DNA of 64,000 nucleotides. Source: JBMNIZ01 sp050951405 (GTDB lineage: Bacteria > Bacillota > DULZ01). A model generated the notes under the pieces. It did no database searches and was not told where the DNA came from. It saw only the letters and a program-made list of their open reading frames with translations. Below, piece by piece: positions 23,136-32,368 of this stretch (within the stretch, counting starts at the first letter, position 1; each line of letters begins with the position of its first letter). A program made the translations under genes and the position numbers. The DNA lies in assembly GCA_050951405.1 (NCBI GenBank), contig JBMNIZ010000008.1:1-64000 (forward strand), read 5' to 3'.

Positions 23136-23915
23136 TCACTTTTTCGTATCGGCGCGCCGATAAAACCAGGGGGAGATTTTTTCGTAGCCCAAGTCACGGT
23201 AACGCAACATATTCTCGGTGGCCCCGATAAACAGCACTCCTCCCGGGTTCAAAGCTTCGAAAAACTTCCGATACAAAAGATTCTGCGCCTCCATGGTGAA
23301 ATAAATGGTCACATTGCGACAGACAATCAGATCATAATTTCTCCCGTACGGATCCTGCAGCAGATCATGGTATCGAAATACAACCCGGTCTCTAATCTGA
23401 GGATTGATGACATAGCCCTTACCCTCCGGCTGAAAAAATCTCTTCAGCCTGTCCCGGGATACATTTTTGAGAAACCTGGCTTCATAATATCCCCTCCGAG
23501 CCTCTTGGAGTATCTTCCGGTCGATGTCAGTGGCTTCGATAACATGTTTCATCCCCGGGCCCAGTTCTTCTAAAATAATGGCCAGGGAATAAGGCTCCGC
23601 TCCGTTGGCACAGGCAGCGCTCCACACTTTAAGGCGCGGCTTGTCCCGGAGCAAAACCGGTAGAATCTCCGTTTCCAGAATTTCGAAAATCTCCGGATTA
23701 CGAAAAAACTCGGAAACGTTGATGGTAACTTTATCCAGAAAGCGCGCCAGTTCCTCTTCATTCTCCACCAGCAGGCGCAGATACCGGCCGTAATCCTGGC
23801 ACTGCCGGCCTTGCATCAAGCTATCTATTCGACGTTTCAGCTGTTTCTCCTTGTAACCTTCCAGATTTAAGCCAAATTGCCTGTAAACCCCTTTCTTAAA
23901 CTCCAAAAAATCCAT
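23136..23915 (-). CDS. cheR: chemoreceptor methyltransferase CheR
   Basis: A 259-residue S-adenosylmethionine-dependent methyltransferase that methylates glutamates of chemoreceptors. The N-terminal helical domain (QFGLNLEGYKEKQLKRRI) is followed by the SAM fold with KVWSAACANGAEPYSLAI, ATDIDRKILQEARRG and VCRNVTIYFT. The usual GEEPYS is GAEPYS here. Length is slightly short of the E. coli protein (286), as is common in Firmicutes. It lies between cheD and cheC; no cheB is in the window. SD CGGAGGG precedes the ATG. Confidence 0.94.
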   Translation of the reverse strand: MDFLEFKKGVYRQFGLNLEGYKEKQLKRRIDSLMQGRQCQDYGRYLRLLVENEEELARFLDKVTINVSEFFRNPEIFEILETEILPVLLRDKPRLKVWSAACANGAEPYSLAIILEELGPGMKHVIEATDIDRKILQEARRGYYEARFLKNVSRDRLKRFFQPEGKGYVINPQIRDRVVFRYHDLLQDPYGRNYDLIVCRNVTIYFTMEAQNLLYRKFFEALNPGGVLFIGATENMLRYRDLGYEKISPWFYRRADTKK

Positions 23916-23928
23916 AAGCCCTCCGGTT

Positions 23929-24432
23929 CTAGATGGTAATCAACGGTCTCGCTATGCTTCTTATGTATACATCACCGCTTGACAGATCAAAAATCATGGT
24001 GCGCCCGTAGTTTCTACCGGTATGCCGGCCTTTGAGAGGAATATTTAAAGACCGCAGTACCTGGATGGTCATTTCCACATTTCGCTGGCCGATATTGAGA
24101 GTGCTGATGCTCTTGTCGGGAAAACTGAACATCTGGGCTCCTCCGGCGATCTTGGCGGTGATGGCGTTTCTTCGGGCGCCCCGCCGCAGCATTTCTGCCA
24201 ACATATCCGGTATAGCCAAATCCGCATATTTAGCCGGCTTGGATTTGTCGGAAAACTGCCTGCTGTCGGGGAGCATGATATGAGCCAGGCCCCCTATTTT
24301 TTCATAGGGATCCCACAAAGCTATTCCCACACAGGAACCCAATCCCAGGGTAATCATGCGCATCGGTTCCCTGGCCACCTTCCAATCGGCAATACCCACC
24401 TTGATCTCCTCGATAGTCTTATCAGCTGACAT
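23929..24432 (-). CDS. cheD: chemoreceptor glutamine deamidase CheD
   Basis: A 167-residue CheD. The catalytic Cys34 is in TLGLGSCVGIALWD and His51 in GLAHIMLPDS, the known Cys-His pair. It deamidates receptor glutamines and stimulates CheC. The start was set at the ATG at 24432, about ten bases after GCGGAGGA; an in-frame codon 25 residues farther upstream only adds a non-homologous leader. It ends 13 bases before cheR. Confidence 0.93.
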   Translation of the reverse strand: MSADKTIEEIKVGIADWKVAREPMRMITLGLGSCVGIALWDPYEKIGGLAHIMLPDSRQFSDKSKPAKYADLAIPDMLAEMLRRGARRNAITAKIAGGAQMFSFPDKSISTLNIGQRNVEMTIQVLRSLNIPLKGRHTGRNYGRTMIFDLSSGDVYIRSIARPLITI

Positions 24433-24528
24433 TGATGCGTATCCTCCGCACAAGCTATTCTTCCTTTCCCACTCCTGCCTGCCCGGGCTGTTGGAGGGCC
24501 CGGGCATCTGTGCTAAGATAAAATGTTA

Positions 24529-25314
24529 TCACCGGCGCAGGTTATTGGCCAAGGACCACATCTCATCGGCAACTTGCAGGGTCCGGGAATTGATTTGAAA
24601 GGCCCTTTGGGCCCCAATCAGCTCCAGCAACTCTTCTGCCAGGTCCACATTGGCCAGCTCAAGAAAACCCTGCTTAATTTGGCCATAACCATCTCTACCC
24701 GGCTCCCCTTCCCGGGGAAAGCCGCTGGCCTCAGTGGGCAGAAATAGACTCTCCCCCCTTGCTTCCAAACCGGCTGGATTGTCAAAAAGGTAGAGAGGAA
24801 TAAAACCCAGCTCTTCCACCATCCCTTCCTCGTTCTTTCCCGTCACGCCGCCGGTAGGTCCCACCACAATTTCCGTAAATCCCGGTGGAATGATGACAGG
24901 CGCCGTGAGGCGATAACCCTGGGAGGTGACCAGGTTCTGATCTCCATCCAGATAAAAAGAGGCGTTTCTGGTATAAGCCCGCGAGCCATCCGGGAGCTCC
25001 ACTTCAAAGAACCCGGGCCCCTGAATGGCAAAATCAAGACTCCGGCCTGTCTCTGCCAAGGAACCTTGTCCAAAGTCCCGGAGAGTTCCCCCTATCTTGA
25101 CTCCGGCTCCCTGGATCACTTCTTTTCCATCGGCAGGATTCCGGTTCACAGGCAGCCCCGGTCTGGCCAGAGATTGGTAGAACATCTCCGTAAAAGTGAC
25201 CCGCTGCTTTTTGTAAGCTGCGGTATTAATGTTGGCCAGGTTATGAGCAATCACATCAATCTTATGCCCAAAGGAGGTCAGACCCGAAGCACTATTATTC
25301 AAAGAACGCAGCAA
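24529..25314 (-). CDS. flgG: flagellar distal rod protein FlgG
   Basis: A 261-residue rod/hook-family protein. Conserved ends: MLRSLNNSASGLTSFGHKID...IAHNLANINTAAYKK at the N-terminus and a C-terminal helix with ELIGAQRAFQINSRTLQVAD. The middle holds GPGFFEVELPDGSRAYTRNA. It is one of two FlgF/FlgG-type genes in tandem; FlgG is assigned by its distal position and a longer central domain. TTG start, with GGGAGGTGAGG upstream. It has no signal peptide, as expected for flagellar type III export. Confidence 0.88.
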   Translation of the reverse strand: MLRSLNNSASGLTSFGHKIDVIAHNLANINTAAYKKQRVTFTEMFYQSLARPGLPVNRNPADGKEVIQGAGVKIGGTLRDFGQGSLAETGRSLDFAIQGPGFFEVELPDGSRAYTRNASFYLDGDQNLVTSQGYRLTAPVIIPPGFTEIVVGPTGGVTGKNEEGMVEELGFIPLYLFDNPAGLEARGESLFLPTEASGFPREGEPGRDGYGQIKQGFLELANVDLAEELLELIGAQRAFQINSRTLQVADEMWSLANNLRR

Positions 25315-25328
25315 TTTTCCTCACCTCC

Positions 25329-26090
25329 CTAACGAATGCTGCCCACTTCGTTGACGCTCTTACCCAGGATCTCATCCTGGGTTTGGATGGCTTTCTGATT
25401 CATTTCGTAGATTCTCATGGTGGCGATTAAATCCGTCATTTCCCGGATCACATCCACATTGGACTGCTCCAGATACCCCTGTTTCACCACCACTTCTTCC
25501 GCCGGCCGGGGGGCTAAATCCTCCGGGGCCCGGAACAAACCCTGGCCCGTTTTCTCCAGCCGCTCCCAAGCGGGGAAATCTGCCAGTAACAGCCTTTCCA
25601 CCGGCTCCCCCGCCAGTAGAATGGTTCCGTCGGCAGCAATGGTACAACCGGATTGGGCCAACTGAATCCTTCCCTCATAGCCCAGCACATAGTAGCCTTC
25701 CTCGTTTACTAAAAAACCTCCATCGTCCAGGTGAAAGGCACCGTTGCGGGAATAGCGCAGCCCGTCAGGTGTTTCTATGGTGAAAAAACCCCTGCCCTGC
25801 AGGGCCAGATCCAGCTGGCCTCCCGTATGCTGGAGTGCTCCGGCAGAAAAATCCGTCACAGAAGCATCGATCAACGGCCCATCATGCAATGAACCAACTT
25901 GCCCCCGGTTGATTTTCCCGCCGGGCAGACGGTCGATCCTGTCCAGATAAATCTCCCGGAAACTCCTGAAAACATGGGTATCTTTCTTGTAGCCCACAGT
26001 GGCCAGATTGGCCAGGTTATTGGAGATTCTTTCCTGGTTCAACTCCTGGGCGGTCATGCCTGCGGCGGAAATATAAAGACCTCTGAGCAT
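25329..26090 (-). CDS. flgF: flagellar rod protein FlgF (FlhO-like)
   Basis: A 253-residue rod protein paralogous to its downstream neighbour. It begins MLRGLYISAAGMTAQELNQE with NNLANLATVGYKKD, has GRGFFTIETPDGLRYSRNG in the middle and ends in EMTDLIATMRIYEMNQKAIQ. In Firmicutes such pairs are often named FlhO/FlhP. It builds the proximal part of the rod. AGGAGG precedes the ATG; the stop lies 14 bases before flgG. Confidence 0.87.
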   Translation of the reverse strand: MLRGLYISAAGMTAQELNQERISNNLANLATVGYKKDTHVFRSFREIYLDRIDRLPGGKINRGQVGSLHDGPLIDASVTDFSAGALQHTGGQLDLALQGRGFFTIETPDGLRYSRNGAFHLDDGGFLVNEEGYYVLGYEGRIQLAQSGCTIAADGTILLAGEPVERLLLADFPAWERLEKTGQGLFRAPEDLAPRPAEEVVVKQGYLEQSNVDVIREMTDLIATMRIYEMNQKAIQTQDEILGKSVNEVGSIR

Positions 26091-26095
26091 CAGTT

Positions 26096-26494
26096 TTACC
26101 TCCTTCCCTTAATCAGCAGAACATCGATAATCTGATCTATGCTCCAGGACGGGGATAACTCAAACTGGCCCGCCTCCAGCTGAGTGCTGACCCCCCTTTC
26201 CCGGACCCGTCTCTCAAAAGCAGATCGGTCTTGGATCAAGCCTTTTTCCACCAGCAGGGAAGCAATTTGCTGGGAACTGCTTCCCGGCGGAATAGCAACC
26301 TGAATATATTCCTTTTCCGGCTCAGGCTTTTCCCCTTTTTCGGGGGCGCCTGGGGGCGATTCCGGAATAGGGAGCACTTCTTCCCGGTAAACCATTCCTA
26401 AATTTCTGGCCATCCTTTCGATCTGGGCCTGATCCGGGAGGATTTTTCCCGGGCTGCTCCCCAGGGCAATGAGGGAGGTCAGCACCATGCCCAT
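26096..26494 (-). CDS. MltG/YceG-like membrane-anchored protein of the flagellar operon
   Basis: The C-terminal 65 residues (VAIPPGSSSQQIASLLVEKG ... LEAGQFELSPSWSIDQIIDVL) match the LysM-like N-terminal part of YceG/MltG endolytic transglycosylases, but the catalytic domain is absent, so it is unlikely to be an enzyme. A Pro/Glu-rich linker joins it to an N-terminal hydrophobic segment. The only ATG (26494) falls inside that segment. The open frame extends upstream through FLARRAQFLAGLG, a typical positive-inside flank, with a possible non-AUG start (ATT near 26560 after GGGTGAG). The annotated start is probably too short. Confidence 0.65.
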   Translation of the reverse strand: MGMVLTSLIALGSSPGKILPDQAQIERMARNLGMVYREEVLPIPESPPGAPEKGEKPEPEKEYIQVAIPPGSSSQQIASLLVEKGLIQDRSAFERRVRERGVSTQLEAGQFELSPSWSIDQIIDVLLIKGRR

Positions 26495-26538
26495 CCCCAG
26501 GCCCGCCAGAAACTGGGCCCGCCTGGCCAGGAATTTTT

Positions 26539-26940
26539 TTAGCGCCTCAGGTTTAAGATTAATTCTATCTCACCCTTTCCTTTGCCAAACTCCCTGGCAA
26601 TCTCCGTGATGGTGCGGCCCTTTTCAAAAGAGCTGATCACCGCCTGTTTAAAATCATCTTCCGCCGGCGGCAGCTTCTTTTCTTCCAGCAGCCGGGCAAA
26701 GTTTAAAGCAGGGGCCCTTTCCGCCGGTAGAAAATGCTGAGACTTGATCTCCAGAAAACTCTCGTGCAAAAGTTCCACCTGTTGCTGCAGCTCCTGCATC
26801 TTCTTCAGGACCGGTTCCAGATTCCCAGCTGCCCCCTTGTCTTCCAAATTCTCCTGGCGCTGCTGACGTACAGCTTCAGGCAGAAACACCACCAGCAAAA
26901 TCATCCCTAAAACCAAGAGCAGATAAAGCACGCTTTTCAC
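26539..26940 (-). CDS. DUF6115-type membrane-anchored coiled-coil protein
   Basis: About 133 residues from the GTG at 26940, which overlaps the expected stop of fliA. A single N-terminal TM helix (SVLYLLLVLGMILLVVFLP) is followed by a coiled coil of about 50 residues (NLEPVLKKMQELQQQVELLH) and a C-terminal helix-turn-helix-like segment (VISSFEKGRTITEIAREFGK). This layout is found next to fliA in many clostridial flagellar operons; the function is unknown. The C-terminal HTH-like part may bind protein rather than DNA. Confidence 0.75.
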   Translation of the reverse strand: MKSVLYLLLVLGMILLVVFLPEAVRQQRQENLEDKGAAGNLEPVLKKMQELQQQVELLHESFLEIKSQHFLPAERAPALNFARLLEEKKLPPAEDDFKQAVISSFEKGRTITEIAREFGKGKGEIELILNLRR

Positions 26941-27649
26941 CTCAACTTCTCCAACTCTCCCCGTAACCGGAGAAGGGCCCGGCATGCAGTTGGCAAACCC
27001 TGGATTCCGATACTTCCAATACTTTCCCTATTTCTTTTAAAGTCAGCTCCTCAAAATAGTAGAGGGATAGGATCAGGTAGTCCCTTTCTCCCAGCTTTTT
27101 TAAAGCCCTGGTCAGATCTCTCAGCAGCTCTTCTTCCGCATAGACCATGGCGGGATCCGGGCTGGAGACGTCCTGAATGGTGTCCAGCAGCCGCAAATTG
27201 CTTTCTGCCCCATCGACGAGAAACTTTTCCAGGGATTCCACCGCCAAACGGCTGCCCTCCGCCAAAGTTTCCTGCAGCTCTTCCACTGACATGCCCGCCG
27301 CTGAGGCCGCTTCTTCATCGCTGACCTCCCGTCCCCATTGGCTTTCCAGCTGCTGATAAGCCCGCTCCACCTGGCGGAGCCTGTCCAGGACGGATCTGGG
27401 CGCCCAGTTATCCCGGCGTAGGGCGTCCAGAATTGCACCTTTGATGCGCCTGGAGGCATAAGTCTCGAATTTAATGCCCCTTCCCGGGTCATATTTGTCC
27501 AAGGCATCCATCAGCCCCAAAACCCCATAGCCAACTAAATCCTCCCGGTCCAGGTGGGGAGGCAGTTTCACCTTCAGTCTCCCGGCCATCTGCTTTACCA
27601 GGGGCAGATACCGGAGTATCATCTGTTCCCGGTCAAGAGCTCCGCTCAT
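26938..27649 (-). CDS. fliA: flagellar sigma factor FliA/SigD (sigma-28), last codons frameshifted
   Basis: A sigma factor of the WhiG/FliA class. Region 2 includes YGVLGLMDALDKYDPGRGIKF and FETYASRRIKGAILDALRR, region 3 spans residues 85-135, and region 4 has LTLKEIGKVLEVSESRVCQLH. In the given sequence the frame changes after CQLHA and ends at 26942. One extra C in CCGGGCCC (near 26984) would restore the standard end RALLRLRGELEKLR and a stop overlapping the next GTG at 26938. The lesion removes only about 15 residues past the region 4.2 helix. FliA should drive the TAAA-N15/16-GCCGATA promoters found near 51.3 and 51.4 kb. Confidence 0.9.
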
Positions 27650-27658
27650 GCTGTCACC

Positions 27659-28321
27659 TCATCGTTCCATCCGGTGCTGTTCCAGCATTTTTCGGAAAAT
27701 ATATCTGATCAGACCATCTCTTTCCTTTTCTGTGATATCCAAGAAAACAGCGCCGGCAATAAATTTGGGCTTTTCCGACAGACTTCTTTCACAACGCCGT
27801 ATCTCCGCCTTTAGCTTGAATTGACAATCCTCGTCGTCTTTTTCGATCCCGGGCAGGTTGAATTTTAACAGGATTTTACTGCCTACTGCCAAGGGTTCCC
27901 TCAGGGCAATGGAAACCCCTCCTCCGCTAATATCAAGGATGAGCACCTTTTGTTCCAATCCGGCCCGATCCTCATCCAAAAGCACCGCCAGCTGCGCTTT
28001 AATCACCTTCTTGAGTCTGACGTACTCCCGTAACTGTACCCTCTTGATCTCCTCAGGCTCCTTCAGCACATAATGGGGGAAGGGAGAGGTCCGGCGGGCC
28101 AGAACTTCCGATGTAAAAAGGAATTGCTCGTTCTTGCCAATAACGCGGACCTTAACCTTGGTCCCCGGAGACAGCAGCAGAACATCCTTTTTCTCATACG
28201 GAAGAGTTACGGTGAAAAAACCCGGGCCCAGGGAAAGAATAATGCTCTTGAAGGGCTTTCCCTTTTCCTCGTCGATGATCTCCACTTTGTTATTGATTGC
28301 CAATGCGCGTTTTTTCAGCAA
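27659..28321 (-). CDS. YcgR-like PilZ-domain c-di-GMP-binding protein
   Basis: A 220-residue protein with an N-terminal YcgR-type domain (residues 1-95; LSPGTKVKVRVIGKNEQFLF) and a C-terminal PilZ domain (residues 96-210). The c-di-GMP motifs are RVQLREYVRL (RxxxR box) and LDISGGGVSIAL (D/NxSxxG box). Proteins of this type slow or curb flagellar rotation when c-di-GMP rises. TTG start. It lies between flhG and fliA, as in many clostridia. Confidence 0.9.
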   Translation of the reverse strand: MLKKRALAINNKVEIIDEEKGKPFKSIILSLGPGFFTVTLPYEKKDVLLLSPGTKVKVRVIGKNEQFLFTSEVLARRTSPFPHYVLKEPEEIKRVQLREYVRLKKVIKAQLAVLLDEDRAGLEQKVLILDISGGGVSIALREPLAVGSKILLKFNLPGIEKDDEDCQFKLKAEIRRCERSLSEKPKFIAGAVFLDITEKERDGLIRYIFRKMLEQHRMER

Positions 28322-28335
28322 GAATAAACATCCCC

Positions 28336-29211
28336 CTAACTAAACAAACGCAACAACCGGTTCAGAAAATGGTTCATGCCGCGGGGAGATTCCACATGAA
28401 TATTCAAGATAATTCCCGCCAGCCGGAAAATATCCTGGGATGCATCGGCGTGAGGATATTTGATAACAAGAGGCTCCTGTTCCTTCACAGCCTGAGCCAC
28501 AGCCTTATCTTCTCTCACATAACCTAAAGATTGGACCTTGATCTGCAGGAAACGCTCCGCTGCCATTTCCAGTTTGGTCATGGTATTCTTTGCTTCAGAC
28601 CTGCTGGAAGCACGATTAACCACAATTTTGATCTGAGAATGGACGGAAAACTTGGAAAGTATTTTCATAATGCCATAAGCATCGGTAATGGCCGTGGGCT
28701 CCGGGGTAACCACCAGGAGCACCTCCTGGGCCGCGCCCAAAAAACCCAGCACATTGCGGGAAATCCCCGCTCCCGTATCGATAAGAAGATAGTCCGCCCG
28801 GTGGTGAAAGCTGCTCAGGCTCTCAATTAAACGCTTTCTCTGATAGTAGTCCATATTGGCCAGCTCCTGGACCCCGGAGCCACCTGGAATAATCAGCACA
28901 TTATGGGGGCCCTCCAGGAGAATATCATCAATGTCTTTATGGCCCAAAAACACATCATACAAGGTAAAACGAGGAATCAAACCCAATAAAATATCGATAT
29001 TGGCCATTCCCAAGTCAGCATCAAATACAACCACTCTCTTTCCCTGCTGGGCGATGGCTATGGCCAAATTGAGCACCAGGCTGGTCTTGCCTACCCCTCC
29101 TTTACCGCTGGCCACCGCCAGGATCCGGGGGCCGGCGGTGGTTTGCTCCTTCTTTTGCTGAAGAGGGAAGCGGCGGGCCAATTCCCTAAGCCCCAATGCC
29201 TGATCAGACAC
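28336..29211 (-). CDS. flhG: flagellar number regulator FlhG (MinD-like ATPase)
   Basis: A 291-residue MinD/ParA-family ATPase. The deviant Walker A motif VASGKGGVGKTSLVLNLA is at about residue 32, followed by VVFDADLGMANIDILLGL and LLIDTGAGISRNVL. A basic C-terminal helix could bind membrane. FlhG controls flagellar number and placement together with FlhF and helps C-ring assembly. The GTG start overlaps the flhF stop by one base (TAGTG). Confidence 0.93.
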   Translation of the reverse strand: MSDQALGLRELARRFPLQQKKEQTTAGPRILAVASGKGGVGKTSLVLNLAIAIAQQGKRVVVFDADLGMANIDILLGLIPRFTLYDVFLGHKDIDDILLEGPHNVLIIPGGSGVQELANMDYYQRKRLIESLSSFHHRADYLLIDTGAGISRNVLGFLGAAQEVLLVVTPEPTAITDAYGIMKILSKFSVHSQIKIVVNRASSRSEAKNTMTKLEMAAERFLQIKVQSLGYVREDKAVAQAVKEQEPLVIKYPHADASQDIFRLAGIILNIHVESPRGMNHFLNRLLRLFS

Positions 29212-30263
29212 TAGTCCATCGCCCCCAAAATCATTTTTGCCAACTTCTGCGGATTGGCCGCCATAATATCTTCCGGAACATTTTGGCCTGTGGTCAAATA
29301 AGCCACAGCCCGGCCTGTTTCCTCCACCACATTTAAGATAGTGCCTAAAGAGCGTGTTTCATCCGCTTTGGTGAAAATCAACTGATTATATTCGGTCACT
29401 TGAAAATCCCTCACCGCCTGCAGCAGGTCGCTGCTCTTGGTGGAGCAACTTAAAACCAAAAAAGTCAACCGGCGGGGAATAACCCGCAAAAACTCCTGTA
29501 ATTCTCCCAACTGCTTGGTATTGCTCCAAGGTCTGCCGGCCGTGTCCACGAAAATCGCGTCTTTGTCCTGGTGACGGGGCAGCACCTCCGCCAGTTCTTC
29601 GGGGGTCATCACCACTTCCAAAGGCACATTGAGAATCTCTGCATAAATGCGCAGTTGATCAATGGCGCCAATGCGGTAGGTATCGGTGGTAATGATGGCA
29701 ATGTTTTTATGCTGAAAAAGAGCCGCCTCGGCAGCTAGTTTGGCCAAGGTTGTGGTTTTACCCACCCCGGTAGGGCCCACAAAACAATAGACCTTCACAT
29801 CCGGGTCCAGTTCCGGCTCTTTAAACAAACTGGCAATGCGCTGTCCAAGAATCTCTTTGATGGAAGGATCATTATGGTCCGGTGACAATTCTTCCATGTT
29901 TTCCAGGAGTTTTCCCACCAGTCCATGGTTGATGTCCAATTTCAAAAGCAGTTCCTGCCAGCGGTTCAGGCTCTCCAGCAGATTTGCCTGTTCCTCCCCT
30001 TGACCGGGCCGAACCTGCAAGCCCTTGATCAGCCGTTTTAATTCTCCCACTTCCTGCCGCAGATCAACGGCCAACTGTTGGGTCCCTGCAGATGGGTACT
30101 CCACCGCCGCTGTTACTTCCAGCTTTTTCGGCTGGAAAAGTCCCCTCCAACCGCCGGTGCGCACCTTCCGGCTGGATACGATAACCGCGTCCGGACCCAG
30201 GTCTCTCCTGATCATTTCAACGGCTTCCGGCATATCTTTAGCTAAATAGCGTTTTATTTTCAC
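29211..30263 (-). CDS. flhF: flagellar SRP-like GTPase FlhF
   Basis: A 350-residue signal-recognition-type GTPase. The N-terminal B domain (residues 1-130; VIVSSRKVRTGGWRGLF) is followed by an NG domain with G1 CFVGPTGVGKTTTLAKLAAE, a Thr-Asp-Thr-Tyr-Arg motif (ITTDTYRIGAIDQLR), DTAGR and FTKADETRSLG. It directs where flagella are built. It is slightly short of B. subtilis FlhF (366). The GTG start overlaps the flhA stop (ACGTGA). Confidence 0.95.
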   Translation of the reverse strand: MKIKRYLAKDMPEAVEMIRRDLGPDAVIVSSRKVRTGGWRGLFQPKKLEVTAAVEYPSAGTQQLAVDLRQEVGELKRLIKGLQVRPGQGEEQANLLESLNRWQELLLKLDINHGLVGKLLENMEELSPDHNDPSIKEILGQRIASLFKEPELDPDVKVYCFVGPTGVGKTTTLAKLAAEAALFQHKNIAIITTDTYRIGAIDQLRIYAEILNVPLEVVMTPEELAEVLPRHQDKDAIFVDTAGRPWSNTKQLGELQEFLRVIPRRLTFLVLSCSTKSSDLLQAVRDFQVTEYNQLIFTKADETRSLGTILNVVEETGRAVAYLTTGQNVPEDIMAANPQKLAKMILGAMD

Positions 30264-32344
30264 GTCACCACCACCGTCCCCACAGATTCAACCTCCAGTT
30301 CAGGAAGCAGCTCCCCATAGGCCAAAACCGTCAACTGGGGCAGGAATCTTTCCGTCAATCGCCGGAAGAGAAGACGCGCCCTGGAAGAGCAAAGAACCAC
30401 CGGCTGCTGCCCTTCCATGGCCAGTTTCTCCACCAAAGGCGTCAGCCTGTCGAAAACCTTCTGGGACATTTCCGGGCTGAGAGCCGGGTAGTTCCCGTTC
30501 TGGGTTTTCTGGGCTCCATCCACCAACATCTGCTCCAATTGGGGATGGAGGGTGATCACCTTCAATTTCCCCTGGGGACCGGCATAAAGCCTGCTGATAG
30601 TCCTCTTCAAGGATTGGCGCACATTCTCCGTCAAGTAATCCGGGTCTTTGGTCACCCGGGCCGTATCGGCCAGCACCTCCAGAATAGTCACCAGGTTCCG
30701 AATAGGTATGCGCTCCGCCAGCAAATTCTGAAGTATTCTCTGCACTTCTCCATAGGTTAACAACTCCGGCACCAGTTCCTCCACCACCGCCGGATTGGTC
30801 TCTTTCAACTTATCCAGCATATCCTTGACTCCCTGTCTTCCCAGGAGTTCCGCCGCATGAGACTTGATAAATTCCGTTAAATGGGTGATCAAAACTGTAG
30901 CAGCATCCACGACAGTAAAGCCCTGAATTTCCGCCTTCTCCTTTTCAGACGCCGTCACCCACCAAGCGGGCAAACCAAAAGTGGGTTCCCGGGTCTCTAT
31001 TCCCTCCAGTCCTTCCCCTGTGCCGGCCGGATTCATAGCCAACCAGTAACCGGGTATAATTTCCCCCTTGGCGGCTTCCGTCCCATGGATCTTAAAACAG
31101 TATTGGTTGGGGCCCAGCTGGAGATTATCCCGGATTCTAATGGGACGAACAAAAATACCCAGGTCAGAAGCGCACTGCCGGCGGACTGCCGCCAGCCGAT
31201 CCAACAGATTCCCTCCTTGTTCCTCATCGGTAAGGGGAATCAGGTTGTAGCCAATCTCAATTTCCAAAGGATCCACTTGGAGAAGATTTAATACATTTTC
31301 CGGCTGCCTCTGCTGCCGGCGGCTTTCCTCCAGCATCCGGGCCTGTTCCCTGGTCTCTTCGCTCAACTTTTCTCCCCGCAAGACATAGGCCACATAGCCG
31401 GTGGCCGCTGCCAGGATTAAAAAAGGCAAAGTAGGCAGCCCGGGTACAAGTCCCAAAACCAAGAGCAACACCGCCGCCAAGGCAATCACCCGGGGAAAAG
31501 CGGTAAGTTGGGACGACAGATCCTCCCCCAAACTGGACCCTGATTCAGCTCTGGTCACCAGAATGCCGGTGCCGGTGGAAACCATCAGAGCGGGGATCTG
31601 GTTTACCAAACCATCACCTACGGTTAAAACCGTATAAAGCCTTAGGGCTTCCATGACAGTTCTGTCCTGCTGCCAAACACCGATAATAAAACCACCGCAA
31701 ATATTGATAATAATGATCACAATGCCCGCGATGGCATCGCCCCGGACAAACTTGCTGGCCCCGTCCATGGCGCCGAAAAAGTCGGCCTCTCTCTGGAGGC
31801 GCTTCCTCCTTTCCCGGGCCTCATCCTCGGTGATCAGGCCCCCGTTCAAGTCGGCGTCGATGCTCATCTGTTTCCCCGGCATGGCATCCAGGGTGAAACG
31901 GGCCGCCACCTCCGCCACCCGTCCGGCCCCGTTGGTGATCACCACGAACTGGATGACCGTAATAATGAAGAAAATAATCAGACCCACCACATAATTACCG
32001 CCCACCACGAAATCTCCAAAGGACTGGATCACTTTTCCCGCATGGGCTTTCGTCAGGATCAACCTGGTGGAAGAAATATTCAGAGCCAGCCGGTAAAAGG
32101 TCACCACCAGCAGAAGGGCTGGAAATACAGAAAACTGCAGGGGCTCCGTGGTGAACATGGTCGTCAAAAGGATGATCAGACCAAAAGTCAGGCTGAAGGT
32201 GAGAAGGATATCCAACAGCTGAGCTGGCAACGGAATGATAATGATAAAAACAATGCCGATAATGACAGCTGCAATCAGCAAATCACTGTAGCCCGTCAAA
32301 CGTCGAAAAGAAGAGAAAATACTCTGAGAGCCCGGCGCCGCCAT
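30260..32344 (-). CDS. flhA: flagellar export gate protein FlhA
   Basis: A 694-residue FHIPEP-family protein. The N-terminal half has about eight membrane helices, with the conserved cytoplasmic loop RFTLDAMPGKQMSIDADLNG between TM4 and TM5. The C-terminal half is the large cytoplasmic domain forming the nonameric ring that docks chaperone-substrate complexes. Full length for the family. GGAGGTGAAGGAGG precedes the ATG; 24 bases separate it from flhB. Confidence 0.97.
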   Translation of the reverse strand: MAAPGSQSIFSSFRRLTGYSDLLIAAVIIGIVFIIIIPLPAQLLDILLTFSLTFGLIILLTTMFTTEPLQFSVFPALLLVVTFYRLALNISSTRLILTKAHAGKVIQSFGDFVVGGNYVVGLIIFFIITVIQFVVITNGAGRVAEVAARFTLDAMPGKQMSIDADLNGGLITEDEARERRKRLQREADFFGAMDGASKFVRGDAIAGIVIIIINICGGFIIGVWQQDRTVMEALRLYTVLTVGDGLVNQIPALMVSTGTGILVTRAESGSSLGEDLSSQLTAFPRVIALAAVLLLVLGLVPGLPTLPFLILAAATGYVAYVLRGEKLSEETREQARMLEESRRQQRQPENVLNLLQVDPLEIEIGYNLIPLTDEEQGGNLLDRLAAVRRQCASDLGIFVRPIRIRDNLQLGPNQYCFKIHGTEAAKGEIIPGYWLAMNPAGTGEGLEGIETREPTFGLPAWWVTASEKEKAEIQGFTVVDAATVLITHLTEFIKSHAAELLGRQGVKDMLDKLKETNPAVVEELVPELLTYGEVQRILQNLLAERIPIRNLVTILEVLADTARVTKDPDYLTENVRQSLKRTISRLYAGPQGKLKVITLHPQLEQMLVDGAQKTQNGNYPALSPEMSQKVFDRLTPLVEKLAMEGQQPVVLCSSRARLLFRRLTERFLPQLTVLAYGELLPELEVESVGTVVVT

Positions 32345-32368
32345 CCTCCTTCACCTCCTGTTCACAAA

